In this document: positions 17,245-31,179 of the stretch, piece by piece | Layout of the letters: every line of letters starts with the position of its first letter | How positions within the stretch are numbered: position 1 is the first letter of the stretch | Origin: Geodermatophilus bullaregiensis | GTDB lineage: Bacteria > Actinomycetota > Actinomycetes > Mycobacteriales > Geodermatophilaceae | Direction: 5' to 3' | Assembly (NCBI RefSeq): GCF_016907675.1 | Contig: NZ_JAFBCJ010000001.1 | Span: 5,084,001-5,148,000, forward strand | Length of the DNA stretch: 64,000 bases | Notes under the pieces: generated by a model | What the model was told of the DNA's origin: nothing | Seen by the model: the letters and a program-made list of their open reading frames with translations, nothing else | Databases searched by the model: none | Made by a program: the position numbers and the translations under genes

Positions 17245-22749
<5,505 letters not shown>

Positions 22750-22802
22750 ACCCCAGAGCTGGACCCCCCCGGAGCTGGACCCGTCCGACCGAGAGGACTG
22801 CC

Positions 22803-24764
22803 GTGAACGCCTTCGTCCTGAACCGGCACGGCCGCATGGTGTTCCCCTCGAACATCATGCCCGAGCTGGACTTCTCCACCATGGAGACGCTCGAGCAGCT
22901 CGACAGCGTCATCCGCCGTGACTTCGAGACCAAGGCCCCGAGCGGCACCGAGATCCTGGAGCGGGTGCAGACCGGCGCGTACGCCAGCCGGTACGACCTG
23001 ATGCGCGACCTCGCGCTGAACCTGTTCTGGGCCAACCGCTTCTCGATCACCATGTACGACAAGCGGCCGACCCGCTGGGGCGACCTCCCGCGCAACCGCT
23101 CCGACGTCTTCCTGCCCGTCCTCGAGCCCTGGGAGGACGGCGAGGCAAAGGTCACCGGTGTCCAGGAGGCCTACCCCCAGCTGCCGTCGAAGTGGAACGA
23201 GGGCTGCGAGGACCGCATCTTCGACGTCCTGTTCGACGTCTTCGCCAACCGCCGGCACCACGCGTCCACGCTGCCGGCGCTCAAGCCCACGGTCGCGGAG
23301 TTCCTGGAGCAGCCGGGCAACCTGACCTTCCGGCTGCCGCGCTACGACCCGGACTACCCGGTCTACGACTACACCGACATCCTCGACGTCTCCGAGGACG
23401 TCCCCGAGCTCGAGGCGCTGCACCGCTGGGCGATGGTGCTGCACAACCAGTACCCGTGGGAGCGCTCCCAGGTGGAGTTGGCCGACGCGAGCCAGCTCAA
23501 GGACGAGGACTGGGTGGTGGCCTTCCACCCCCGCGACAAGGAGGTGCGGGCCTTCCTGCGCCGGCTGCGTGCCGGTGCCCAGCCCCGGCACGTCGCCGGG
23601 CCGCGGGAGTCCCGGCCGCCGGTCCGGCCCTACCCGGAGCTCGACGTGCGGCAGCGCTTCTCGGTGCAGCCGCGGATCGAGGCGCTGGCCGCGGTGCACG
23701 GCGACCAGGTCTGCAGCAACGACGACCTGATCCGCAACACCGCCTACAACTGGTCGCCGATGAGCGCCGACGAGATCTCCTCGAAGACCGGCATCGAGCA
23801 GCGCGAGTACAGCTCGCTGCCGCTGGAGGAGCTCGCCCTGCAGGCCGCCGAGGCGGCGCTGGACAAGGCGGGCCGGCAGCCGGAGGAGATCGGCGCCGTG
23901 CTGGTCTGCACCTGCACCAGCTCCCGGCTCATCCCGTCGCTGGCCACCTACCTGTGCGGCCAGCTGGGGATGCACCAGGTCTACGCCGCCTACGACGTCA
24001 TCGCCGCCTGCGCGGGGATGCCCTACGGCGTCGCCGACGCCGTGCGGATGCTGCAGGAGGTCGAGCGGCCGGTCCTCGTCGTCTGCGTCGAGAAGTTCTC
24101 CGACAAGATCGGCAACGTCCGCACGTCGCGGATGATCTTCGGGGACGGCGCGGCGGCGCTGGTGGTCGGCCCGGCGCCCGAGGGTGCCGACGGCGACATC
24201 GACTACATGAAGACCTACGCCAGCGGCCCGGCCAGCGAGGTCAACTCGATCCTCTGGCCCAACCCGGAGTTCGACAACAACATCACGGTGTTCGGGCCGC
24301 AGGTGAAGGCGCTGGCCGGCCGCTACCTCTCCCAGATGATCGACGAGCTGGGGCAGCTGCCGGCCCCGGACGGCCGGGACGGGTCCCTGATGGACGCCAT
24401 CGACCTGATCGTGCCGCACCAGGCCAACAAGACGATGGTGATCGGCCTGGCCGAGCGGGCCGGGCTGACCGCCGACCAGCTCTACTTCAACATCGAGAAG
24501 GTCGGCAACACCTCCTCGGCGAGCATCCCGCTGGCCATCCACGACGCGGTGCGCGACGGGGTGGTCACCGAGCCGGTGCGGGTCTTCGCGCCCGGGTTCG
24601 GCGCCGGCGCCGTGGCCGGGTACGCGGTCATGCGGGTCGACCCGGCCGTCGTCGCCGTCCAGTCGCCGTCCGTGCCGCAGGAGCACGGTGCCGAGCTGCC
24701 CGCCCCGGTGCCGTCCGCGGAGACCGAGTCGGCGTCCGAGGGGATGCGGCAGGCCTTCGGCTGA
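22803..24764 (+). CDS. KAS III-like beta-ketoacyl synthase with ~275-residue N-terminal extension
   Basis: 653 residues from a GTG with GAGAGGA upstream. From about residue 277 on it is a thiolase-fold KAS III enzyme: Cys403 in IAACAGMPYG, His539 in VPHQANKTM and Asn569 in KVGNTSSASIP form the Cys-His-Asn triad, with FGDGAAALVVG and the closing PGFGAGAVAGY. The N-terminal half (MNAFVLNRHGRMVFPSNIMP, LALNLFWANRFSITMYDKRP) matches no family I know. It directly follows the carboxylase by 53 bp. An NphT7-type condensation of acetyl-CoA with malonyl-CoA to acetoacetyl-CoA would connect its neighbours; FabH-like fatty-acid initiation is the alternative. Confidence 0.85.
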   Translation: MNAFVLNRHGRMVFPSNIMPELDFSTMETLEQLDSVIRRDFETKAPSGTEILERVQTGAYASRYDLMRDLALNLFWANRFSITMYDKRPTRWGDLPRNRSDVFLPVLEPWEDGEAKVTGVQEAYPQLPSKWNEGCEDRIFDVLFDVFANRRHHASTLPALKPTVAEFLEQPGNLTFRLPRYDPDYPVYDYTDILDVSEDVPELEALHRWAMVLHNQYPWERSQVELADASQLKDEDWVVAFHPRDKEVRAFLRRLRAGAQPRHVAGPRESRPPVRPYPELDVRQRFSVQPRIEALAAVHGDQVCSNDDLIRNTAYNWSPMSADEISSKTGIEQREYSSLPLEELALQAAEAALDKAGRQPEEIGAVLVCTCTSSRLIPSLATYLCGQLGMHQVYAAYDVIAACAGMPYGVADAVRMLQEVERPVLVVCVEKFSDKIGNVRTSRMIFGDGAAALVVGPAPEGADGDIDYMKTYASGPASEVNSILWPNPEFDNNITVFGPQVKALAGRYLSQMIDELGQLPAPDGRDGSLMDAIDLIVPHQANKTMVIGLAERAGLTADQLYFNIEKVGNTSSASIPLAIHDAVRDGVVTEPVRVFAPGFGAGAVAGYAVMRVDPAVVAVQSPSVPQEHGAELPAPVPSAETESASEGMRQAFG

Positions 24765-24808
24765 GCGGTCCGCGGCCGGGGAGCCCGGTTCCCCGGCCGC
24801 GGGACCGC
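24765..24808 (+). terminator. Hairpin terminator immediately after the KAS III-like gene
   Basis: Begins at the base after the stop codon: 24765-24782 pairs with 24790-24808, about 18 bp with one bulged base and a 7-base loop. Confidence 0.8.
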
Positions 24809-24814
24809 CCGCAC

Positions 24815-24854
24815 GCCACGACCGTCCCGGCGCGATCGCCGGGACGGTCGTGGC
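24815..24854. terminator. Perfect 18-bp hairpin between convergent genes
   Basis: 24815-24832 and 24837-24854 are perfect reverse complements around the loop cgat. It lies between the plus-strand KAS III-like gene and the minus-strand PHA synthase gene and can work in either direction; it ends 18 bp before the synthase stop codon. Confidence 0.85.
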
Positions 24855-24872
24855 GTCCTGCCGGTGCCCCCC

Positions 24873-26621
24873 TCAGCCGGACGCGGGACGGCGGTCGCGC
24901 ACGTAGGAGCCGGGGGCCGGCTCCAGCACCGGGTGCGCGGCGCTGCCCAGCGTCTCCGGTGCCGCGACCTCGTCGCCGGAGCGCTCGACCGCCCACTCCG
25001 ACCACGGCTCCCACCAGCTGCCGGTGTGCTCCTCCGCCGCCGCGCGCCAGGCGTGCGGGTCCGGCCCGGGCTCCCCGCCGGTCCAGTACCGGGCCCGGGG
25101 GTTGCCCGGGGGGTTGACCAGGCTCTGGATGTGGCCGCTGGAGCTGAGCACGAAGGTGCTCGGCCCGGACAGGAGCTGGGTGGTCCGGTAGCAGCCGTCC
25201 CAGGGGGTGATGTGGTCGGTGAGCGCACCGGTCACGAACGTCGGGACGGTGATCCGGCTCAGGTGGACCGGCGTGCCCAGCACCCGCAGCGCCCCCGGCC
25301 TCACCAGCGCGTTGTGCGCGAAGACGTCGAGGAACTGCTCGTGCAGCCGGGCTGGCAGGTTCGTCCCGTCGGCGTTCCAGGCGAGCACGTCGAACGCGGG
25401 CGGGTCCTCGCCCATGAGCCACTGCTGCACCAGGTAGTTGAAGACCAGGTCGTCCGGGCGCATCCAGGTGAACATCGAGCCCATCTGCCGGGCCGTGATG
25501 ACGCCCCGCCGGCGCGAGTTGCGCCGGGCGACCTCCAGCAGCCGGGGCCCGGAGAACGCGCCGAGCGGGGCCTTGCTGGAGAAGTCGAGCAGGGTCACCG
25601 CGTAGCCGGCGGCGTGCACCCGGTCGTCGCCGGTCGCGGCCAGGTGGTTCAGCGCCGTCGTCATCACCTGGCCGCCGGCGCACAGGCCGAGGGTGGTGAC
25701 GTCGTCGGACCCGGTCACCTCGCGCGCGACGTCGACGGCGGTGACGACGCCGCCGGCGTACTCGTCCAGGCCCCACTCGGACTGCTCCCTGGTCGGGTTG
25801 CGCCAGCTGATCATGAAGACCTGCAGGCCCCGGCTGACCGCGTACTCGACCAGGCTCCGGCCCGGTCGCAGGTCGAGGAAGTAGAAGCGGCCGATGGGGG
25901 GCGGGACGATCACCAGGGGGCGCGTGCGGACGCGCGGGGTCGAGGGGCGGTACTGGATCACCTCCACGACCTCGTCCCGGTGGACGACGGCTCCCGGCGT
26001 GATGCCCAGGTCCTCGCCCACGGTGAAGGCGCTGCGGTCCACCTGGCGGGGCAGCCCGCCGTTGCGCACCAGGTCGTGCAGCGTGTTCCGGAGCCCGCGG
26101 ACGACGCTGAGCCCGGCGGTGTCGAACGCCCGCTTGAGCGCGGCCGGGTTGCCCAGCAGGGTGTTCGTGGGCGCCATGGCGCTGGTCAGCGCGTTGAGGA
26201 CGAACCGCACCTGCTCGACCTCGCGCCAGTCCGCGCCACTGGCCGCGAAGTCCGCCACGAGCCGGTCCAGGGACGCCGACGTCGCCAGGTAGGACTGGAC
26301 GAGCCGGCGGTACCCCGGGTGCAGCGACCAGGCCGGGTCGGCGAACCGGCCGTCCCTGGGGGAGGGCGCGATCTCCCCGGTGCCCCGGAGGATGCGCGCG
26401 GCGTCCCGCCCGAGCCGGACGGCCTCCCGGGCCATCGGCCGGGGCTGGGTGAAGGTCGCGACCAGGCCGCGCGCCATGCCCCGCGGTGAGGGGAGGCCGA
26501 CGGGCTCCCCACCCTCGACCGGGGTCGGCGGCGCGGTGTCGTCCGGCGCCGCGGCGTCGTCCGGCGCGGGACGCGGGCGGGGAGTGGTGCGCGGTCGCAG
26601 TGGTGTGGTCGTGTCGGCCAT
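24873..26621 (-). CDS. phaC: Poly(3-hydroxyalkanoate) synthase
   Basis: 582 residues. The lipase-like box GLCAGGQ holds the catalytic Cys314; Asp469 in GALTDHITPW and His497 in SSSGHIQSL complete the triad. FVLNALTSAMAPTNTLLGNPAALKRAFDT-type residues, shortened here, mark the N-terminal PhaC domain, and the length fits class I/II synthases needing no PhaE or PhaR subunit. A proline-rich N-terminal tail precedes it. GAGGGGG lies before the ATG and TAGGGT (26665-26660) is a likely -10. It polymerises 3-hydroxyacyl-CoA into storage granules and is convergent with the putative precursor genes at 16.4-24.8 kb. Confidence 0.95.
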   Translation of the reverse strand: MADTTTPLRPRTTPRPRPAPDDAAAPDDTAPPTPVEGGEPVGLPSPRGMARGLVATFTQPRPMAREAVRLGRDAARILRGTGEIAPSPRDGRFADPAWSLHPGYRRLVQSYLATSASLDRLVADFAASGADWREVEQVRFVLNALTSAMAPTNTLLGNPAALKRAFDTAGLSVVRGLRNTLHDLVRNGGLPRQVDRSAFTVGEDLGITPGAVVHRDEVVEVIQYRPSTPRVRTRPLVIVPPPIGRFYFLDLRPGRSLVEYAVSRGLQVFMISWRNPTREQSEWGLDEYAGGVVTAVDVAREVTGSDDVTTLGLCAGGQVMTTALNHLAATGDDRVHAAGYAVTLLDFSSKAPLGAFSGPRLLEVARRNSRRRGVITARQMGSMFTWMRPDDLVFNYLVQQWLMGEDPPAFDVLAWNADGTNLPARLHEQFLDVFAHNALVRPGALRVLGTPVHLSRITVPTFVTGALTDHITPWDGCYRTTQLLSGPSTFVLSSSGHIQSLVNPPGNPRARYWTGGEPGPDPHAWRAAAEEHTGSWWEPWSEWAVERSGDEVAAPETLGSAAHPVLEPAPGSYVRDRRPASG

Positions 26622-26655
26622 CGGGTCCCCCTCGTGTGAGGCACGTCACAGGGAC

Positions 26656-26740
26656 GCCGACCCTAGTCCCGGCGGACCCTGGGTGTCTCCCATTGCGGCG
26701 GCACCCGCGACGGGGGAGGGCGACTGGGGCTAGGGTCGGC
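26656..26740. promoter_or_regulatory. Divergent mirrored promoters of phaC and the UGSC operon
   Basis: An 11-bp perfect inverted repeat, GCCGACCCTAG at 26656-26666 and CTAGGGTCGGC at 26730-26740, contains a TAGGGT -10-like hexamer in each orientation. The plus-strand copy ends 7 bases before the GTG at 26744, implying a leaderless mRNA. The minus-strand copy serves phaC with about a 38-base leader. Confidence 0.6.
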
Positions 26741-26743
26741 TGC

Positions 26744-28141
26744 GTGCAGCTGCCGGACGGGCTGGTCGCCGTCGTGAAGCGGGAGTGCCCGACCTGCGTC
26801 CTCGTCGAGCCGGTGCTGCGGCGGCTCGGCGCCGCGGTGTGGTGCCAGGACGACGCCGGCTGGTTCGACCACGACGACACCGGCCTCGAGGTGTCCTACC
26901 GGCTGGACGTCGAGACGGTGCCCACGCTCCTGCGGGTCGAGGACGGCGTCGAGACGGCGCGGGTGGTGGGCTGGAGCCGCGAGCAGTGGGAGGCGCTGAC
27001 CGGTGTCGCCGGGCTGGGCCCGGGCCTGCCCGAGCACCGGCCCGGCTGCGGGTCGCTGTCGGTGGACCCGTCCCGGGTCGACGCGCTCGAGGCGCGGTAC
27101 GGGAGCACGGGGCTGGCCAGCCGCCGGGTCGAGCTGGCCGACCTGGAGGACGAGCACGAGGCGCTGTTCGACCGCGGCTGGACCGACGGGCTGCCCGTCG
27201 TCCCGCCGACACCCGAGCGGGTGCTGCGCATGCTGCGCGGGACCACCCGCGACCCCGGTGAGGTGGTGGCCGTCGTCCCGCCGGACCTGGTCGAGTGCAC
27301 CGTCGAGAAGGTCGCGGTCAACGCGGTGATGGCCGGCTGCCTGCCCGAGCACCTGCCGGTGGTCCTGGCGGCCCTGGAGGCGGCGTGCGCGGAGGAGTTC
27401 GCGCTGCACGGCCTGCTGGCCACCACCTACTTCGCCGGGCCGGTGGTCGTCGTCAACGGGCCGGTCGCCGCGCGGATCGGGATGAACAGCGGGGTCAACG
27501 CCCTCGGGCAGGGCAACCGCGCCAACGCCACGATCGGCCGGGCCCTGCAGCTGGTCGTGCGCAACGTCGGCGGCGGCCGTCCCGGCGAGGTCGACCGGGC
27601 GACGCTGGGCAACCCGGGCAAGTACACCTTCTGCTTCGCCGAGCGCGAGCACGACAGCCCGTTCCCGCCCCTGGCCGCGGAGCGCGGGGTGCCCGGTGAC
27701 GCGGTGACCGTGTTCGGCGGGTGCGGGGTGCAGCCGGTGGTCGACCAGCTCAGCCGGGATCCGGGGTCGCTGGCCCGGTCGTTCGCCGCCTGCCTGCGCG
27801 TCAACGGCCACCCCAAGCTGCCGATGGCCTTCGACGCGATGCTGGTCGTCTCCCCGGAGCACGGCCGGGTCCTCCGGGAGTCCGGCTGGGACCGCGCCCG
27901 CCTGCTGGCCGAGCTCGACGGACTGCTCACCCTGCCGGGCGCCGAGGTGGCGCGCGGGGCCGGCGGCATGGCCGAGGGGGTGCCGGCGGCGCCGGCGGGC
28001 GCCGGCCTGCCGAAGTTCCGGCCGGGCGGGCTGCTGGTCGTCTCCGCCGGCGGCGACGCCGGCCTGTTCAGTGCCGTCGTCGGTGGTTGGGTGGGCGGCG
28101 CGACGGGCAGCGTCCCGGTGACACGGGAGGTGCGCGCATGA
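26744..28141 (+). CDS. Thioredoxin-like/UGSC-partner protein (465 aa)
   Basis: Residues 1-85 look like a thioredoxin-fold domain (VVKRECPTCVLVEPVLRRL with a CPTC redox pair; VETVPTLLRVEDG with the cis-Pro). After a linker, residues ~130-465 are the large partner usually found beside UGSC-type (seleno)proteins (GWTDGLPVVPPTPERV, GRIGMNSG-like VAARIGMNSGVNALGQ, ATLGNPGKYTFCFAE). No enzymatic activity has been established by sequence alone. The GTG start sits 7 bases after a TAGGGT hexamer, so translation is probably leaderless. Its TGA overlaps the ATG of the selenoprotein gene (ATGA), indicating coupling. Confidence 0.8.
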   Translation: MQLPDGLVAVVKRECPTCVLVEPVLRRLGAAVWCQDDAGWFDHDDTGLEVSYRLDVETVPTLLRVEDGVETARVVGWSREQWEALTGVAGLGPGLPEHRPGCGSLSVDPSRVDALEARYGSTGLASRRVELADLEDEHEALFDRGWTDGLPVVPPTPERVLRMLRGTTRDPGEVVAVVPPDLVECTVEKVAVNAVMAGCLPEHLPVVLAALEAACAEEFALHGLLATTYFAGPVVVVNGPVAARIGMNSGVNALGQGNRANATIGRALQLVVRNVGGGRPGEVDRATLGNPGKYTFCFAEREHDSPFPPLAAERGVPGDAVTVFGGCGVQPVVDQLSRDPGSLARSFAACLRVNGHPKLPMAFDAMLVVSPEHGRVLRESGWDRARLLAELDGLLTLPGAEVARGAGGMAEGVPAAPAGAGLPKFRPGGLLVVSAGGDAGLFSAVVGGWVGGATGSVPVTREVRA

Positions 28142-28662
28142 GGACGGTCCTCGACCCCACCGGCGAGCGGCAGGCGCCGGCCCGGGCACCGCTGCCACGC
28201 CCGTCCTCGCTGGGGGACCGCACCGTGGGGCTGCTCGACATCGGCAAGGCCCGCGGCGACGTCGTCCTGGACCGGCTGGAGGAGCTGCTCCGCGCGGACG
28301 GCGTGACGGTGCGCCGCTACCGCAAACCGACGTTCGCGCGGGTCGCCCCGGTCGACCTGCGGCACGAGATCACCGAGCAGTGCGAGGTGGTCATCGAGGC
28401 ACTGGCCGACTAGGGCTCGTGCACGTCGTGCAGTGTGCACGACATCGCCGACCTCGAGCGTCGCGGCGTGGTGGGGGTCTTCCTCGCCAGCGAGGCGTTC
28501 GCCGACGCCGCCCGGCTGCAGGGCGCGGCCCTGGGCTTCCCGGCGCCGTTCGTGCTGGTCCCGCACCCCGTGCAGGACCGCACGGACGCCGAGCTGCGAC
28601 GGGTCGCCGAGGACGCCTACCCGGCGGTGGTGGCCGCGGTGACCGCCGCCGCCCCGGCGTGA
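28138..28662 (+). CDS. UGSC-family selenoprotein with selenocysteine encoded by TAG
   Basis: 174 residues if the in-frame TAG at 28411-28413 is read as selenocysteine (position 92). Upstream: VLDPTG, LPRPSSLGDRTVGLLDIGKARGD-type start and CEVVIEALAD. Downstream, in the same frame: GSCTSCSVHDIADLERRGV and VLVPHPVQD. The motif xGSCxSCSVHD is where this family carries U or Cys, so TAG falls precisely on that residue. Conservation continues unbroken on both sides, so this is not decay. UAG-programmed selenocysteine is published for Geodermatophilus and Blastococcus. A hairpin follows the TAG. It is translationally coupled to the thioredoxin-like gene; the reaction is unknown, probably thiol/selenol redox. 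Confidence 0.88.
28417..28442 (+). promoter_or_regulatory. Putative bacterial SECIS hairpin after the UAG codon
   Basis: TCGTGCAC (28417-28424) pairs perfectly with GTGCACGA (28435-28442) around a 10-base loop containing GU. It starts 3 bases after the TAG, in the place where bacterial SECIS elements lie. It also encodes the conserved residues that follow the selenocysteine. Confidence 0.6.
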
Positions 28663-28668
28663 CGGGTC

Positions 28669-29664
28669 TCAGCGCAGGCTGACCTCCGCGACGACCTGGC
28701 CGTGGTCGGAGACGACGCGACCGCGCCTCTCGTCACCGAGCTGGCTGTCGAAGAGGTGGTCGTTGAAGTACCGCAGGGTGCTCACCTCGCCGATGCGGTC
28801 CGGGTTGCGGTCGTGGAACTCCTGGCTGACGAGGACGTGGTCGAGGGTCTCGTAGTGCCCGTTGAAGACGTGCGTGTAGCTGATGTCGCGCCCGACCCGC
28901 CGGGCGTTCATCTCGTACGTCGAGTAGAGGAGCCGGTCCCAGTAGGCCCTCCGGTCGGCGGCGGCCCTCGGCCAGGACCGCGAGGGCGCGTCGCCCATGA
29001 CGATGTCCGTGGAGACCGCGCGGGCGGCGTCGTTGAGGTCGCCGAGCACGAACGCCGGCCGGGCGTTCCCGACGACCTCGTCGAGGACGAGGAAGCGCAG
29101 GGCCGCCGCCTCGGCGGCGCGGCGGACGAGCGCCCGCGCCTTGCCCAGGGCCTCCTCGCGGGGGTCGTGCTCCGGCGCCTGCGGGTCCCGGATGGGCCGC
29201 TTGGACTTCAGGTGGGCGACGAACACGGTCGCCGGCGTGTCCAGCGCCGGGTCGAGGACCACGCGGGCACGCAGGACCGGGCGGCTGAACGTCCCGACGG
29301 GGAGACCGACGCCGTCGACGACCGCGTCCAGCCCGTCGGGGAAGTCCACGACGGTCGAGACCGGCTCGGCGAGGGGCAGCCGGGTGGCCAGGCCCAGCCG
29401 GGGGCCGCTGACCCCGTCGGCGCCCGGAGCCACCACCGTGGCGCCGTCGAAGCGGCCCGACCGGCCGCAGACGTCGCGCAGCGCCTCCTCGTGGAAGACC
29501 TCCTGGAAGCCGACCAGGTCCGCGGCCATGCGGCGCAGCTGCCCGGCGGTCCAGGCGGCCTTCTCCTCGTACTCGGCCACGGAGTACGGGGCCTCGTCGG
29601 GGTAGTAGCGCTCGCCGGGCCGGGCGAGGTTGAGCACGTTGAAGGTGCCGATCCGGACGTTCAT
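28669..29664 (-). CDS. Endonuclease/exonuclease/phosphatase-fold protein
   Basis: 331 residues from ATG 29664, which has GGAGG upstream; the open frame continues to 29733 without a site. IGTFNVLNLA, FQEVFHEEA, LGDLNDAAR and SDHGQVV are the metal- and phosphate-binding motifs of the DNase I-like fold in the expected order. The family cleaves nucleic acids or phosphodiesters; which one is not clear. There is no signal peptide, although many homologues are secreted. A triple GTGAC-repeat promoter lies just upstream, placing it with the proteases. It is convergent with the selenoprotein gene, 6 bp apart. Confidence 0.85.
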   Translation of the reverse strand: MNVRIGTFNVLNLARPGERYYPDEAPYSVAEYEEKAAWTAGQLRRMAADLVGFQEVFHEEALRDVCGRSGRFDGATVVAPGADGVSGPRLGLATRLPLAEPVSTVVDFPDGLDAVVDGVGLPVGTFSRPVLRARVVLDPALDTPATVFVAHLKSKRPIRDPQAPEHDPREEALGKARALVRRAAEAAALRFLVLDEVVGNARPAFVLGDLNDAARAVSTDIVMGDAPSRSWPRAAADRRAYWDRLLYSTYEMNARRVGRDISYTHVFNGHYETLDHVLVSQEFHDRNPDRIGEVSTLRYFNDHLFDSQLGDERRGRVVSDHGQVVAEVSLR

Positions 29665-29712
29665 GCCCAGACCTCCGGGGGTCCGCTGCGGGGGAGGGGT
29701 GACCTCGGCGCG

Positions 29713-29755
29713 AGGGTCCGGGTCGCCCGTCACGGCGTCGTCACGGGTCCGTCAC
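29713..29755 (-). promoter_or_regulatory. SARP-type triple 11-bp repeat and -10 for the nuclease-fold gene
   Basis: On the minus strand GTGAC begins at 29755, 29744 and 29733, exactly 11 bp apart and each followed by G. GACCCT (29718-29713) follows after 10 bases and fits xANNNT. The start codon is 48 bp beyond. Confidence 0.68.
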
Positions 29756-29835
29756 GCCCGGGCCGGGGGCGGCTCGACGACGTCCGCCCGGGCAGCGACC
29801 GGAGCGAGGCGTCGAGGGACCCCCACCACACGGCC

Positions 29836-29910
29836 GTGACGGCCCGGATCCCGGCCGGCGACAACCCGACCGGCGTCGCGGTGACCCCGGACGGGCGCCG
29901 GGCGTCCGTC
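29836..29910 (+). pseudogene. Remnant of a YVTN/NHL beta-propeller repeat
   Basis: The frame starting GTG 29836 reads VTARIPAGDNPTGVAVTPDG, the signature of one blade of a YVTN-type beta-propeller protein. Homology is lost after about 25 residues and nothing similar precedes it. It looks like a scrap of a decayed gene lying between two divergent SARP-type promoters. Confidence 0.5.
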
Positions 29911-29964
29911 CCCTCCTTCGAGCCGCCGGTGCCCGGTCGCGGCGGTCGGCCGGTGGGCCGGTCG

Positions 29965-30008
29965 GTGACGCGGTCGTGACGCCGGCGTGACGTCGTCCCC
30001 GCGATCCT
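29965..30008 (+). promoter_or_regulatory. SARP-type triple 11-bp repeat and -10 for the M4 protease
   Basis: GTGAC at 29965, 29976 and 29987, each followed by G, are exactly 11 bp apart. GATCCT (30003-30008) follows after 11 bases and fits xANNNT. The protease ATG is at 30108. Confidence 0.7.
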
Positions 30009-30107
30009 CCCCGGGCGGTCCGGGGACGGCCCCGGACCGTCCCCACCGAGCGGGTGCGCGCACCCCGGTCGGCGGGTCCGTCCCCGCCAGTCGCAGGAGG
30101 CTCCTCC

Positions 30108-31169
30108 ATGTCCGTCCCCAGCAGCCACGTGCGGTGCTCGTTCGTGCCCCCCGCCGTGATCGAGCACCTCGCGCGGTCGAGCAGCGTGGACACCCCTGAC
30201 CCGGGCGCGGCGCAGCGCACCGCCGTGCTGACCCAGCAGCTGCGCGACCTGCGCCAGAGCGCCTCCCCGGACCTCCCGTCGGCGCGGACCACGGTCGTCT
30301 CGCCGCGGCCGACCAAGGGCGACCGCGCGGTCTACGACGACGAGAACACCGCGAACTTCGACGTGCAGCTGGTGCGGGGCGAGGGGGACCCGGCCGTCGA
30401 GGCCCGCAACGTCAACCAGGCGTACGACTACGCGGGGGCGGCGCGGGACTACTTCCGCACCGAGCACGGCCGCGACTCCATCGACCACAACGGGATGACC
30501 GTCACCGTCAACGTGAACTTCGACGTGGACTTCCTCAACGCCTTCTGGGACGGCGTGCGGCTGGTCCTGGGCAACGGTGACGGGGAGGTCTTCGTCGACT
30601 TCGCCGCCTCGCCCGACGTCATGGGGCACGAGCTGTCCCACGGAGTCGTGCAGTTCACGGCCAACCTGCAGTACAAGGGGCAGTCCGGCGCGCTGAACGA
30701 GTCCTTCTCCGACGTGTTCGGCAGTCTCATCGAGCAGCGGGTCCGCGGTGAGGACTTCGACTCGGCGAACTGGCTGATCGGCGACGAGATCATGGCCGAG
30801 GGGCTCTACGGCGAGGCCCTGCGCTCGATGGCGCACCCCGGCAGCGCCTACGACAACGCGCTGCTCGGCAAGGACCCGCAGCCGGACCACATGAGCGGGT
30901 ACTACGACGGGCCCAAGGACAACTACGGCGTCCACATCAACAGCGGCATCGTCAACCGCGCCTTCTACCTCACCGCGTCGGAGCTGGGCACCGACAGCGC
31001 CGGCCGGATCTGGTACGCCGGCCTGCAGAACCTGTGGCCGACCGCCACCTTCGCCGACGCGGCCCAGGTCCTCAGCGCGCAGGCGCGCATCCTCGCGCGG
31101 GACCGCAAGGTCGACCGGCAGGCGGCGCAGGCGGTCCGCGGCGCCTTCCGCACCGTCGGCATCCTGTAG
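30108..31169 (+). CDS. M4-family (protealysin-like) metalloprotease
   Basis: 353 residues from an ATG with GCAGGAGG upstream. HELSH (His174, Glu175, His178) with the third ligand Glu198 in ALNESFSDVFG is the thermolysin-family zinc site, and INSGIVNRAFY follows as in M4 enzymes. The N-terminus has CSFVPPAVIEHLA, the short propeptide motif of protealysin-like enzymes, and no signal peptide. Such proteases are intracellular or released non-classically. The convergent gene 10 bp downstream encodes an emfourin-type inhibitor, and a triple SARP-type repeat lies upstream. Confidence 0.93.
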   Translation: MSVPSSHVRCSFVPPAVIEHLARSSSVDTPDPGAAQRTAVLTQQLRDLRQSASPDLPSARTTVVSPRPTKGDRAVYDDENTANFDVQLVRGEGDPAVEARNVNQAYDYAGAARDYFRTEHGRDSIDHNGMTVTVNVNFDVDFLNAFWDGVRLVLGNGDGEVFVDFAASPDVMGHELSHGVVQFTANLQYKGQSGALNESFSDVFGSLIEQRVRGEDFDSANWLIGDEIMAEGLYGEALRSMAHPGSAYDNALLGKDPQPDHMSGYYDGPKDNYGVHINSGIVNRAFYLTASELGTDSAGRIWYAGLQNLWPTATFADAAQVLSAQARILARDRKVDRQAAQAVRGAFRTVGIL

Positions 31170-31179
31170 GCGCAGGCGG

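Noticed and set aside
28138-28413. Selenoprotein gene as a pseudogene with a premature TAG
   Set aside because: The stop sits exactly on the Sec/Cys position of the family, the downstream half is intact in the same frame, and UAG-Sec is known in the likely genera.
28411-28413. TAG read as pyrrolysine
   Set aside because: The UGSC family position is Sec or Cys and pyrrolysine proteins of this type are not known; no pyl genes are visible.
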